A stretch of DNA of 64,000 nt from Simplicillium sp. C3G150-2 (Eukaryota > Ascomycota > Sordariomycetes > Hypocreales > Cordycipitaceae), in assembly GCA_022702485.1 (NCBI GenBank), contig JAJIYY010000005.1, positions 3,100,001 through 3,164,000 of the forward strand, in the 5' to 3' direction. A program made the translations under genes and the position numbers. This document shows, one piece after another, positions 21,821-32,528 of this stretch (position 1 is its first letter; each line of letters starts with the position of its first letter). The notes below the pieces were generated by a model that worked only from the letters and a program-made list of their open reading frames with translations, was not told where the DNA came from and searched no databases.

Positions 21821-23868
21821 CTATTTTGGTCCCGAATCTGTATCAGTTTTATTTTGAATATGCAATTTTGTCCCCTCCTCCAGCAATTCTGTCAATACTT
21901 CTTTTTTGCCAGGAAACTCTTCATTCCAATTCTTCAACAGCTCCGTGCACAGCACCAGTGCGTTTTCTCGGTCAATTGCCGACGTATCAGCCTGATTAGT
22001 AGGCGAAACCTGCTGTGGCTCTAGTTGCAGCTGCTCCAATCCCGCTGAAACCTCTTGGACCTTTCCGGAACCTTCTGACTTTTGGCCAGAGATTGTCGAG
22101 GACAGGCTAGCCAAAGCATTTTCTTGCTGCAGCAACGATGCAATGACCTGAGCACCTTCTGGAGAACGAGACATGAGTGCAAGGATGAAGAATGCCTCTG
22201 ATCGAAGAACAGGCCACTTGGACTGCGTAATAAGGAATGAAAGTGGTTTGGTGACTTCGTGCTCCTTATAGAACCTCGATCGTGTGGCGGCCTCATCTTC
22301 GGATCCCTCCTGTGTCAGAATATCTGCTACAGGATTAGAATGCAGGGCCCGACAGATTGTGCCTATAGATCGAGCTCCTTCCATCTTTGTAGGCTCCGCA
22401 TCCGATTTGCTGAAAAGTGTGATGATTTTGCTGACGGTTGTTTCGCCGTCGCTGGCGTCCTTTTGGCAAACTTGGCGAACGTTACTGGGAGAGTTGACCA
22501 ATAGGATGCGGGTCAGCGCCATGGCGGCGAACTGAACATGTGGCATTGTGTCAATGGTATATATATGAGGAAGGTATGATGGCTCCAGCAATGGTGTGAG
22601 TAGCAGCTTATTTGACGCAGGGATGGCCAGGTTCTTGAGAAATGAAAGAGATGCGTGCAAGAGCTGAGCATCCTTCTTACCAGGGTTCTCAAGAACAGCT
22701 TGTAAGGACTTGTGAATGTCGTATTTTTCGACGAGAGCAAGAGACGCCTCATCGGAACGGCAGAGGTTTCCTAAGGCCAGACAGGCAGACGCCTGAAGAT
22801 CGGCGTTGGATCCCTTGAGCCAGGAGAGAAATTGCTGCGGAACCTTTGATGAGAGAGTGTGCTCAGATGTGAATTCATCAGTAGAAGAAATATCCGCTAG
22901 GGCATTAAGAAGTGCCTTATACACGGCTTGTAGCTGCGCAGATGTATCTTCATCCTCGATTTGTGCTGAGTCCAAGGTGAATGCTTGCTCGAATGCTGTG
23001 ATGAAGAGAGAAGTGTGAGGCTTCTTTGAGAAACGGGCTTGGAAGCGTTCATTGGCGAGATAAGCAGCGGCTACAGCTGTTGCTCCGATGCAGTCATCGG
23101 CGTCGTTCTTCACAGGGCTTGTCGTTGCCAGTCTCAACAATACGTCGGCTGTTTTGTCGTCTGCAACCTCCATCTCGCCATCTTGTGCCACCAACAGAGC
23201 CAATGTCTTCAGCATATATGGGACGACTGGCATATAGTCCAGGATTTCAGGAGTATCCAGTAGTTGGATAAATTTCTGACTCAATTTTGATTGAGATGCC
23301 AGCTTTTGGGTTGGTTCTGGACAAATTAGCGTTCTTATCTTATAAGGGTGGTGCGTTGTCTCATACCGTAGTCAACCAATGAGTTGTACAACACAGCAAC
23401 AGTGAACTGTAGGAAAGCATTGGCACCGAGAAGATTCGAGATATACAGCAGGCGGTCATCTTGCACCAATCTAGCACGATTCTCATCCGTCTCTGCACAA
23501 GAGTTGCCAATGATGCGCAACGCTTGAATCTTGAGTGCCTGTGACGCATCCTCTGCACCGAGCACCTCTAGAAACAAGTCCACAAGACCGCTTTCACCAT
23601 ATGCCCTGCGCCAAAATACTACAAAACCCAATTAGTTTATTAACATACGAAGGTGGGATTGAGTTGATATACCATCTCGGCTTCCAGTGCCAAGCTGCTC
23701 GGCAAACTGAACCAGTTCTGGCGCCTTTTCTGACCAAGCTTTTTTGCAGGCTTCCTGAACAGGCTCAAGAAGATTCACTCGTCTTTGCACTTCGGCATCA
23801 TCTGGAACAGAATCGTCCTGAGGGCCAGCCTCTCTGTTTAATAAACCGCCCAGCTCGTCGGGTGTCAT
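21821..23868 (-). CDS. SmgGDS/RAP1GDS1-like armadillo-repeat protein
   Basis: Exons 23868-23673, 23618-23367 and 23316-21821 give 647 aa. The introns are 54 and 50 nt; the first has branch ACTAAT. The sequence is a run of armadillo repeats (ALKIQALRIIGNSCAETDENR, ASACLALGNLCRSDEASLALV, LHASLSFLKNLAIPASNK, VQFAAMALTRILLVNSPSNVRQV). These match the GTPase GDP-dissociation stimulator family seen in animals and S. pombe. Such proteins bind prenylated small GTPases through the C-terminal polybasic region; the partner here is unknown. The tail past residue ~580 is low-complexity. Divergent from PAM16. Confidence 0.85.
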
Positions 23869-24305
23869 GGTGGCGGTGTCTGTGAGCTCAGAGATGGTAG
23901 ACTTTGTAGTTTTCCGCTTCTTTCACTATGAATCCCATACACAAGAGCAAAATCAATTTTGAAGAAAAATAATACAATTTTTCAACACCCGCAGAATCAA
24001 TAAGACTCGTTCACAAGAGAGCTCCGAATAGCTTGTGAGTTGGTGGGGGCAAGCAAACGGGCGGCAAATTTGCGGCTAAACACCCTTTTAAGCCCATTAA
24101 AGATTCTCGCTCACGGCGACTCCTTCAATGGCGCGGCAATACTTCCGCGTAAATTTCCCAGCGCAAAAAAAAAGAGGCAAATCCCCCAGCTGTCCAATCC
24201 TGCCAAACAGGCTCATTTCGCAACCCCATCGTGGGAATCTAATCGTTGCATTCGGCGTTGCATCATTATCTGTCATCCTTTAATCAATCCCTCGCTCTAA
24301 TCACA
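23869..24305. other. Divergent promoter, armadillo gene / PAM16
   Basis: 437 bp between two divergent starts. GC-rich patches near 24055-24150, with no clear known element. No gene seen. Confidence 0.5.
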
Positions 24306-24829
24306 ATGGTACGTCGTTTTGCGCCTACACAGGTCCTATACTCGGAGGAGACATCGGGTCAATGGCCATGGGGGTATTCCACCGGTATCGCTAACACATC
24401 CCTCTCTTATAGGCACACCGCTTCGTCATCACAGCCTTCCTCACGGGCTCCCGAATCCTCGGACGATCCTTCGTCGCCGCCTACAAGCAAGCCCAGGCTG
24501 CTTCCAACTACCAGCGTGCGCAGGCCAAGAACGGCGGCGGAGGAGGCGGCGCATCTTTATCATCCGGCATGACTCTCGATGAGGCATGCAAGATCCTCAA
24601 TGTGAAGCCTCCTGCGGGTGGACAGGCTAGTGTTGAAGAAGTCATGTCGAGATATAAGAAGCTCTTTGACGCCAACGATCCCCAGGGAGGAGGTAGCTTT
24701 TACCTGCAGAGCAAAATTGTGAGGGCCAAGGAACGTTTCGAGAGAGAGCTCGGGCCCATACGAGAGAAAATCGAACAAGAAGCCGAAACGAAAGAGGGGT
24801 GGAAGCCCAAGGTCTACAAGGACCGGTAG
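24306..24829 (+). CDS. PAM16: Mitochondrial import motor subunit Tim16/Pam16
   Basis: Exons 24306-24308 and 24413-24829 give 139 aa. Exon 1 is just the ATG, with donor GTACGT; the 104-nt intron ends TTATAG. The product starts MAHRFVITAFLTGSRILGRS (hydrophobic membrane-associated N-terminus). After a Gly linker comes the J-like domain (MTLDEACKILNVKP, VMSRYKKLFDANDPQGGGSFYLQSK...ERFERELGP). The HPD motif of true J-proteins is replaced, as in all Pam16/Magmas. It pairs with Pam18 at TIM23 to control mtHsp70. Length is typical. Confidence 0.95.
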
Positions 24830-25060
24830 GGGGGATCTCCGAGAGATATCTGGAGAGGCTGTATGATTGATTATAACCCTTTTTCTTTTGTTTGTACATC
24901 TTCACTCGAACTGGCATGGCACGGCGTTCATGGGAATATATAAAAAGAAAAAAAGAACAGACAAATGTTGGAGACATGGAGGACGCAAAAAGAAACATTT
25001 AGATGAACTTGCTTACAAGAAAGCAACTGTACTTTTATTAATATATCCTACCTGGAGCTT

Positions 25061-27295
25061 TTACTCCTTACGTCTTACAAGTCCCTTCCAATAATCGAAA
25101 CTGTTTTCGTCGCTCTGCAACGCCCAGATTCTTCCCGTGCCACGTCCGTCTCTGTCTGTTTCTTCAACGCGGAGCATTCCCCAGTCTCTGGTGATGCCGA
25201 GCACGCGAGCACGCTTGCCCGCTTCCTCCTCGAGTGTGATGGCTTGGCCAGTGTGTAGCCAGTGGCGATAGTACCGTCTTTCTAAATCGGCAGAGAAGCC
25301 TTCTCGAAGGAATTGGGCATATGCCGCCTCTATCCTGGTCAAGATGCGAGCTAGCAGTGTTTCGAGGTGCAGCGGCTCGGCATCCGCTGGTAGGAGATCG
25401 GAGATGGAGGTTGTGGGACGGGGGTTGATGGCGTTGATGCCGATTCCAAGAGTGATTTGGTATGCGCCCCCAGAGTAGCCGCATTGGGAGAGCACACCAC
25501 CGATCTTGACGTATGAATCTGGTTTGCTAGGATCCTTGGCGTCTATAATTGTGTTAGCGATGGCTAAGTATAGCGCGGTACTCCAACTTACAGATGTCAT
25601 TGGGCCACTTGAGCTTGACGGGCAGATTTTCATAACCAGATCCATATGATTGAATGGCTTCGACTGTGGCAATAGCGGCGATGTACTGCGTAAAGATGAC
25701 AGGGCGAGAGACTGCAAGATGTGCCGCATGGTTGATAATTGTCGAAAAGAGAAGGGAGCCCGGTGGTGCAATCCAGACGTTCGTGCCACGGCCGCGACCA
25801 GCAAGTTGGGTGGAAGCTGTGAATGAGAAACCAGTCGGAAGTTGAGAAATGAGTTTGGGATTCCTAAGCAAGTCAGTATGGATTTATCATAACTTATCTG
25901 GCTGTGACTTACTTCTCGAGAAGTGAGTTGGTGCTGGTGACGACATCACCATAGAGCAGCATATCTCCCCACGTCTCAGCATCTTCTTCTACAAGCCGGA
26001 ATCTTTTTAAGCTAGTATAGAAACGCTCATGACTGAATCTCGGCGTCAGTTGTGTATCGGGAAATGCTGTCTCGTGGGCAATAATGTCCTTCGTGATCTT
26101 CGTGTAATCAAGAACACCATTGCTGTCTGCCGTCGTGAGACGTCCCATCTTTCCAGTAAGGTCTTCCACGGTCCATGAAGCATCCTTATTTCGAATGCGA
26201 AACTTGTCTGCTTCGCCATTGATGAACTCTTCACCATCAGTCCTATCGATAGCTTCTTCCCAAGCGCAAAGCATCTCCGTGACATTGCTGGGTTGAATTG
26301 CGGATAGGTGAAGAGGTGTAAGTGAAGGAATAACTGATTCCCCTTCTTTGTTGACTTCAAGACCTAAGATTTCGAGAACCTGCGTCAAGAAACCCACTCG
26401 AGTTCTATCGTCTGCTGCAAGTTTTGCAATGAGCTCATCGTAGTCTGGTACCTCTGGCTGCTTGTGCAGATTTTCAGCGGCAAATCTAGAAAATTCAGCA
26501 ACTGAGTGAAGCAAATGTCAAGTTAAGAAAACAAGTCAAAACTTACTCAGGATGCGTGCCGCACAGGATGACTTTGCCCTCGCCAATTTCGCACAAAACA
26601 GTGGCAGCTTTGCCGTCGCCACCATCAACATCCAGCTCATCGGCATATTCTGCAAGAACAGTAACCTTCTGCCCCTCGAGGCTCTTCGCGTCCACATAAA
26701 CACCACCACCGTTGTAGTAGTGTGTAACTTCGTCCGGAAGCTTATCCTTGAACGTCTCCTTGGCCAGCTTCAACGTGACTGCCCTAGCGCCATTTTCAGA
26801 ATGATACTCAAATCCCTTGAAAGCACCACCACGGCAGGTTCCTGGAAAGAAACCGAGCTCTCTCGGACCTGTTACTTCCAGGCTCTTATTGCCGACCTCA
26901 AATTCACATCGTTTGCTGCCATAGTAGCCCCCAGCGCAAAGGCCGAGGTATGAGCCACCGCGACGAACAAACTCTGCAATGCGACGATTACCGGCTCCAT
27001 TTAGCACACGGCAGTAGCCCAAATCGCCGCCTCCTGGGAATACTAGTAGAGCACAAGTGGCAGACCATGGCTCTTTGAGGATGACGGATTCCGAGATGGG
27101 AATGACGGCGTAGTTGGGTGAGAGGAGGCGACGCAGGGAAAGCATGCATTGTCTGACTGATTCGCCGGTTGTGCCAGTGCCTTAAGCCACAGAGGAATAG
27201 TCGTTAGAATATTGCGTGCATATTTGGAGCTTTGAGCCGGAGAGATGTGGGCGCATACCTGTATAAACGAGGACGTTGAGTCGCTTGGGGACCAT
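25061..27295 (-). CDS. BPL1: Biotin--protein ligase (holocarboxylase synthetase)
   Basis: Five exons: 27295-27259, 27180-26547, 26485-25913, 25863-25592, 25542-25061, giving 665 aa. The introns are 78, 61, 49, 49 nt, all GT-AG; each join restores both frame and motif. Residues 1-~250 are the BPL_N glutamine-amidotransferase-like domain (VLVYTGTGTTGESVRQ, FPGGGDLGY, GLCAGGYYG). The catalytic part has ASTQLAGRGRGTNVW, KLKWPNDIYAKDP (across the last intron) and KIGGVLSQ. It attaches biotin to carboxylases via biotinyl-AMP. The small C-terminal domain ends DYWKGLVRRKE. Domain order and length match fungal Bpl1. The start shares an 80-bp gap with COA4. Confidence 0.94.
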
Positions 27296-27375
27296 TTTTG
27301 TTCAATGCCTCAGTCCAAACTTATGGCACGAAACTTGTCACTTGCACCGTGAGAGCCCCAACGCTGAATGACACA
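27296..27375. promoter_or_regulatory. 80-bp bidirectional promoter between BPL1 and COA4
   Basis: Only 80 bp separate the two divergent ATG codons, so the promoters or 5' leaders must overlap. No TATA box seen. Confidence 0.6.
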
Positions 27376-27933
27376 ATGGGTTCTCCAGCGACACAATCCG
27401 GCACAGAAAAATCAGTCGATCGGAGAGATGAAGCCAAGGGAGTGGAGGATGATGAGCCGGATGAGTGGTAGGTTGAATGGTGCAAGATGTTGGGACGAGT
27501 TGAAATCAGCCAAAGGCCGATGCTAACCAGTGGGCGCAGGGACAAGAGGATATTCAGCACCGGATGCGCAGGTACGTCTAGCCACTGGGACTCTGGAAAG
27601 AAAATAATTGAAAAATAATTGCCAATTCATTTAGACAGTGCTCTAATGGCCTGTATAATTTGGATATTTTATTTTCATCTGACATCGTGAGTTTGGAGCT
27701 GACATTTGCAGACGAGAATGCCAAAATGACCGACTGCTATTTTGAGAAGAAGGATTGGAGAGCATGCGCAAAAGAAGTAAGTTTATGTCATGGCATCTCT
27801 AGATGGTACAGATTTATTTTCCATTTATTTCAATGCTTAATGGAGCATAATTAACGGTCTGTAGATGAAAGAGTTTCGCGAGTGCTGGAAACGTCACGGA
27901 AATGAAGATCGCACCGAATCCAAAGATGTTTGA
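27376..27933 (+). CDS. COA4: Cytochrome c oxidase assembly factor Coa4 (twin CX9C)
   Basis: Four tiny exons: 27376-27467, 27540-27571, 27712-27776, 27865-27933, giving 85 aa. The introns are 72, 140, 88 nt. The model is confirmed by the product: DEWDKRIFSTGC, then a perfect twin CX9C layout with Cys spaced 9-9-9 (C-ADENAKMTD-C-YFEKKDWRA-C-AKEMKEFRE-C-W). Coa4 is an intermembrane-space factor, imported by Mia40 and needed for cytochrome oxidase. The first intron has two in-frame acceptors 9 nt apart (27530 and 27539). The second gives the family-typical WDKR. No single ORF reveals this gene. Confidence 0.9.
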
Positions 27934-28145
27934 CTCGCAGCAATGTATCAATACTGTATAAAACAAACCCCATTCAATTGACTTTATTGCATCCCTAAAA
28001 TATTTCTTCTCAATTTTGATATATTATCTTTGGCTGGTTTATTCTCCCATCACGGCTGTAGCAAACACGCGATGTAAATTTCGGTGGAACCTCAAACCTT
28101 CGCCTCCTTTGTTCAATTCGCATCACCACCACCACAGCACCAACC

Positions 28146-29023
28146 ATGCTCTCCCCACGAGTCCTGCTGCGCTCCCGGCCATTGCGCCAAGTCGCCTACT
28201 TCACGACATCCAAACCCAAGCCCGCAGATGCCGCCACGACCACGACGTCGACCACAGCCAAGCCTGCCGCTGCTAGCAATGGCTTCAACGCGACGAAACC
28301 TGCTGCTCGCCCAGCCTACAGTGCACCCGCCGCCAAGACACGGCCGCAGATGAGCATCCCTCAACATCTAGTTTATACTCCTTCTACAATCTCCCATGCC
28401 TCGTCGGCAGAAGCTTCCGACTCTGATATTGCGACGATCAACTGGGCATCGAGCTTCCATGGCATCTCGTCCAAGCCAGTGACAGAAGAACAGTTCAAGG
28501 TGCTCATGCAGCCACTCAACGAGCGTGATATCGAAGTCAAGCCAGATGGAATTATCTATCTCCCCGAGATCAAATACCGTCGTCGACTCAATGAGGCGTT
28601 TGGCCCTATGGGATGGGGTCTGATTCCCAAGGGAGAGGCTGTTGTTGGTGACAACATTGTCACCAGAGAGTATGCTTTGATTGTAGACGGACGGTAAGTT
28701 ATCGCTCTAACTAGACAGTTTGTTCAAAGTACAGCCACTGACTTTCATATAGCTTCGTTTCGCAAGCTCAGGGCGAGAACTCCTACTTTTCGGCCGACCA
28801 ATTACCATCCGCTGTCGAGGGATGCAAGTCTAACGCCCTTATGCGCTGCTGCAAAGATCTTGGAATTGCTTCCGAGCTATGGGATCCCCAGTTCGTCAAG
28901 TGGTTCAAGAAGAACCAGATGGAGGAGGTCTGGGTTGAGCATGCCACTACTAAGAAGAAGCGCACACTGTGGTATCGCAAGGGAGAGGTCGAAGTAGCCT
29001 ACCCATACCGTCAAACCAAATAA
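28146..29023 (+). CDS. MGM101: Mitochondrial genome maintenance protein Mgm101
   Basis: Exons 28146-28693 and 28753-29023 give 272 aa. The 59-nt intron (GTAAGT...TATAG) is phase 2. It has an N-terminal presequence (MLSPRVLLRSRPLRQVAYFT), then a Thr/Ala-rich linker. The conserved core is INWASSFHGISSKPVTEEQF, LMQPLNERDIEVKPDGIIYLP, RRRLNEAFGPMGWGLIPKG, and LMRCCKDLGIASELWDP. Mgm101 is a Rad52-like annealing protein of the mitochondrial nucleoid that keeps mtDNA intact. It lies 212 bp downstream of COA4, same strand. Confidence 0.95.
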
Positions 29024-29396
29024 ACGGACGATTCTAAATGAACGGCGGCTATAGAGTATAGATCACCCAAGGTAGCCTTGCAAAGGCAACGATGTACAAC
29101 ATAATTAGCGTCGCTATTGTATACTAAGCACAACTCTGTAAAACATGAAAGGGAATTTAATTTCCCGGAGCAAGCACTGGTTGTTTTCTACATTTCGTGA
29201 CCTAGACATGCTTTGCATGAAAACCAGGCGACGTGGGTGTGATGCAGCAGGTGGTGCAGCCTGATTTAATACACCGTGAACGGCATCTCGGCACCGGAGG
29301 CCACGCATTTGCGGTCTAGGCACGGCGGGCCAATATCATCTGCTTATAAAATGGTGCGACTGACGTTGCCGTGAATTTTCGTTTGCACACTGCTCC
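29024..29396. other. Intergenic region downstream of MGM101
   Basis: MGM101 3' UTR and promoter of the next plus-strand gene. No motif recognised. Confidence 0.45.
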
Positions 29397-30625
29397 ATGG
29401 CGGACTTTGGTCCTGGATCTTCAACGGCCATGGAGCTCATCATTCGCCAAGCTTCAAATAAAGCCTCCATTTTGAAGACAACTCGGGAAGCCTTGCTTGA
29501 GTATTATACTTTTCTCACGACATTGCCTCACATCAACCCAAACGCTCTGCAGATCCCACCACCCGAAGGGTGGCCAGGTGTTGATGCTCAAACACTACGT
29601 GAGCAAGCCAGGACGGAAGACGCAATCGAATTCTTGCGACATCTTCCGTGCTTGGTACACGGACAAGAAGAGTCTCATCCAGAGTTGACGTTTAATACGC
29701 ACTCTTTGTATTTCTGCGACGGAGAGACAGTCAATTCCTACGTACTTGAGATCCTGAAAACTCCGGGTCATGTCGTTTGGATGACCAATTCTCCTGATCG
29801 CAATGGAACTTACCTGCTGTTGGATACGCTCTGTGGCGAGTCCGACGAAGCAAAATAGGTTGCACTAATTGTGAGAAGATTACGAAACTAACCTGCCTTT
29901 TTTAGGCTCCATCACTACATGGGGCCTAATACTTGGAACAGTGTCCATACCGTATGAGGAATATGAGTTGTTACCCGAAAGTGACAAATGGATGGGATAT
30001 GAGACACTTTCAGTACAAGACTGGTGCAGACAGGAGATTGAAAGGTACAAAACATTGTATTATATGCCGCTGCCACTGCTTCCCGGTGACTCTGAAGCCT
30101 ACTTCCTGTCTATACAAGAGTCAGACTTTGAGGAACAGCTGGTTTACGAAGTGCTTGGCGAAGTACGAAGTGACGAAGACTACGTGCATGCTGAGGTCGG
30201 GGAGGGATCCGACGATGGACTCGACGACGACGAGGACATTGATCCAACTGAGTTAGAGGGTCTTCGAAAGGACTTTGCGCTAGGTCCAGTGGTGGGACTT
30301 GACGTGAGTTGCAGTGCTGAAGTTTTGGGGCAATCGGTTTCACTTTTGTCACTATCTAAGACTGGTGGGAGTTGGAGTCCCGCTGTTGAACAGCGAGTGA
30401 AGGTATGTGCTCTGGTGACCCATTGGATTTCTGTAAGTTGAGAATATCACAAAGCTAAATAAACTGTTCGACTCACAGCAAGTGTTCCTCACTTACATAT
30501 CGAACGGATGGAATACATCCGATTGGGACCGAGAGACGTGTAAAAGCGAACTTTATGCGTGGGCAATGGCGGATCGTGAGGACAGAAAACACAGGCGCGG
30601 TAACTGGGTGAACGATAACGAATGA
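29397..30625 (+). CDS. Unknown fungal protein; model needs a GC-AG intron
   Basis: Exons 29397-29835, 29906-30402 and 30479-30625 give 360 aa. Without splicing the first frame stops at 29858. The only join that opens the downstream frame uses a GC donor (G|GCGAGT) and acceptor TTTTAG with branch AACTAACC, giving LLLDTLCGSITTWGLILGT. The second intron is a normal GTATGT...CACAG, and the third exon ends RKHRRGNWVNDNE. Features: a mid-region acidic stretch (DDGLDDDEDIDP), no membrane segments, no signal peptide. I do not recognise the family. It converges on the TB2/DP1 gene with an 82-bp gap. Confidence 0.7.
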
Positions 30626-30707
30626 GAGTTGGTTAACCCTAATAATACGAATAATGCATATCATGGACTCCTTGGCGCCAATAACCTAAATCTACCACTT
30701 GAGAGTC

Positions 30708-31782
30708 CTATTCGTCTTGCGTCGAAGAAGGTGTAGCCTGTCCTCCAAATCCAAAAGGCAGCCAGCTGCCTCCCGAGGCAACATTCCGCCTGCGCAGTGT
30801 AGCTTCTTCCTCAGTACCGCTCTCAGCCTCGATTTTCTCAAAGTCAGCCTCACTGCGACTCTTGCTCAGTCCACTGGCCGGTCGCTGGGTAACATCTTCA
30901 GCAGAGCCGTCCATATTGATAGAAGCCGAGCGGGCGTCAGTGCGCTGTAGTTCCTGTGCCTCGCGATCGAGCATCTGCAACACCATGTTCAGGCGATCTC
31001 TTTGCGCAGCGATGAAGCTCATCTTCTCGCCAGAATCCTTCAAGTCAGCCGGGATTAGCGTGCCCGACGCGGTCATGTCAGGGCTGCTTCGGCCGACACT
31101 AGTCGCAGCCGAGACGGCGCTGGCAAGGAGGCCGTAAAAGTCACTGCTGCCCGCGGCCACGGCCTTGGTGGGCACACTAAACCGTGCCAAGAGAGCTTGG
31201 GTGTAGGTCTGTGGCGAAGCGCTGGCTGGTGGTGGTGTGGGAGTGTCGGGTTCACGCGGGGGCAGCTGGAGCAGGTTTTCGCGGACAAACTCGATGGCGC
31301 GGCGGAAGTAGGAAATACCAGCCGTTTTGAGGCGGTCATGGGCAGAAGCGATGAACTCATCAATGTGTCCTTCGTTTTCCTGGAGGAATGGGTGTACGTA
31401 TTGCTCGTAGAGCACACGGGCGCCCTGGAACTGTGGAAGAATGAGATAGAGGAGGAAGAGAAGGCGAAGATAGCCATAAAATGGTACCCTGTCGAAAATT
31501 CCAATCAGCAATCATTTCTAGATGAAATAGAAACTTTGGAGTCTTACCAAACAAGGATCCATGAGACCCAGGACTCTGCTAGTAGGCAGCAGCTAAACAC
31601 TACCCAATACATAAGCCATGGCGTGAGCTGAGCGGGATCGGCGGAGTTGAGAGCTTTGTAGGAGGCGAAAATAGGGAATAGAAAGGATGCGACGGAGCTA
31701 ATACGTGTCAGAAACGAGCAATACTTCAATTCCGTGGGAAAAGGGCGACGAACCATAGGAGCATGGCAAACAAGTCAAACAT
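30708..31782 (-). CDS. TB2/DP1/HVA22 (REEP/Yop1)-family membrane protein
   Basis: Exons 31782-31754, 31697-31548 and 31488-30708 give 319 aa. The introns are 56 nt (GTTCGT donor) and 59 nt. The joined N-terminus MFDLFAMLLCSVASFLFPIF, then ASYKALNSADPAQLTPWLMYW, WVSWILVWVPFYGYLRLLFL and LPQFQGARVLYEQYVHPFL, is diagnostic of the DP1 domain. It forms hairpin membrane segments that curve tubular ER. The C-terminal 200 residues are polar and disordered (SER/PRO rich, ending ATPSSTQDE) with a helical EKMSFIAAQRDRLNMVLQML piece. Longer than yeast Yop1 (180 aa), closer to REEP1-4-like fungal proteins. Confidence 0.88.
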
Positions 31783-32528
31783 GATGGGCGGCGGCGGTCG
31801 AAATGACGTAGCACTGAATACGGTATCTGGCGACGTGCGACAAGCGTCGGCGGTAGTGTCTCTGTGTCTCCCTCTCCTTCAGACAGGCGCGAAAAGAGGA
31901 GAGACGATGAACAGCAAGGTGGGAAAGCTGATGTTCAGTGAAATGGAGGGCGAGAGTGTTTAAGAAGAGGAAGAAGAGAAGAAGCGGTTAATCTCAAGGC
32001 TGCGTTTGTAGGTTCTTTGTCTAGCCGACAGGGCCGCAGAAGGCAGCCAGTGACTCTGACGTACAGTCCCAATTGGACCACCACCTGACGAGCCGGCGCT
32101 GTAGTGGCGTGGAGGGGCAGCAAAGCGCGCTATAGCGGACAAGGTTATAGCGCATGGCGGGGGCATCGATGTCGGTGGGTGCAGTGGATTATAAGGGTCC
32201 TGGCGCCCTGTAGTTGCCGTTTTCAGCGCATCAGAAGCACGCACAGCAGTGGAGCGCAGGGGCCGTTGGGGTTACTCTGATCGCGCGTGACCTGCAGCAG
32301 ATGACGGGACTGAGTGTCTCCCTGCATAACACAGTGTTGACCCAAAAGGCCAGCCGCCTTTTTCTTTCTGGTACTTGAATTGTATTTCAACATTGTGATC
32401 ATAAAATAAACCATCTCCGCCCCCTACTCATACTACTAAGCTCTCTTCTCTACTTTGTATCTGAACCGAATCAAACCCCTGGACTATATCAGTTATTGTA
32501 CATCAGTTGTATGTGCTACCCCTTCCTC
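31783..32528. other. Intergenic region between DP1 and HNH genes
   Basis: Promoter of the minus-strand DP1 gene and 3' flank of the minus-strand HNH gene. No element recognised. Confidence 0.45.
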
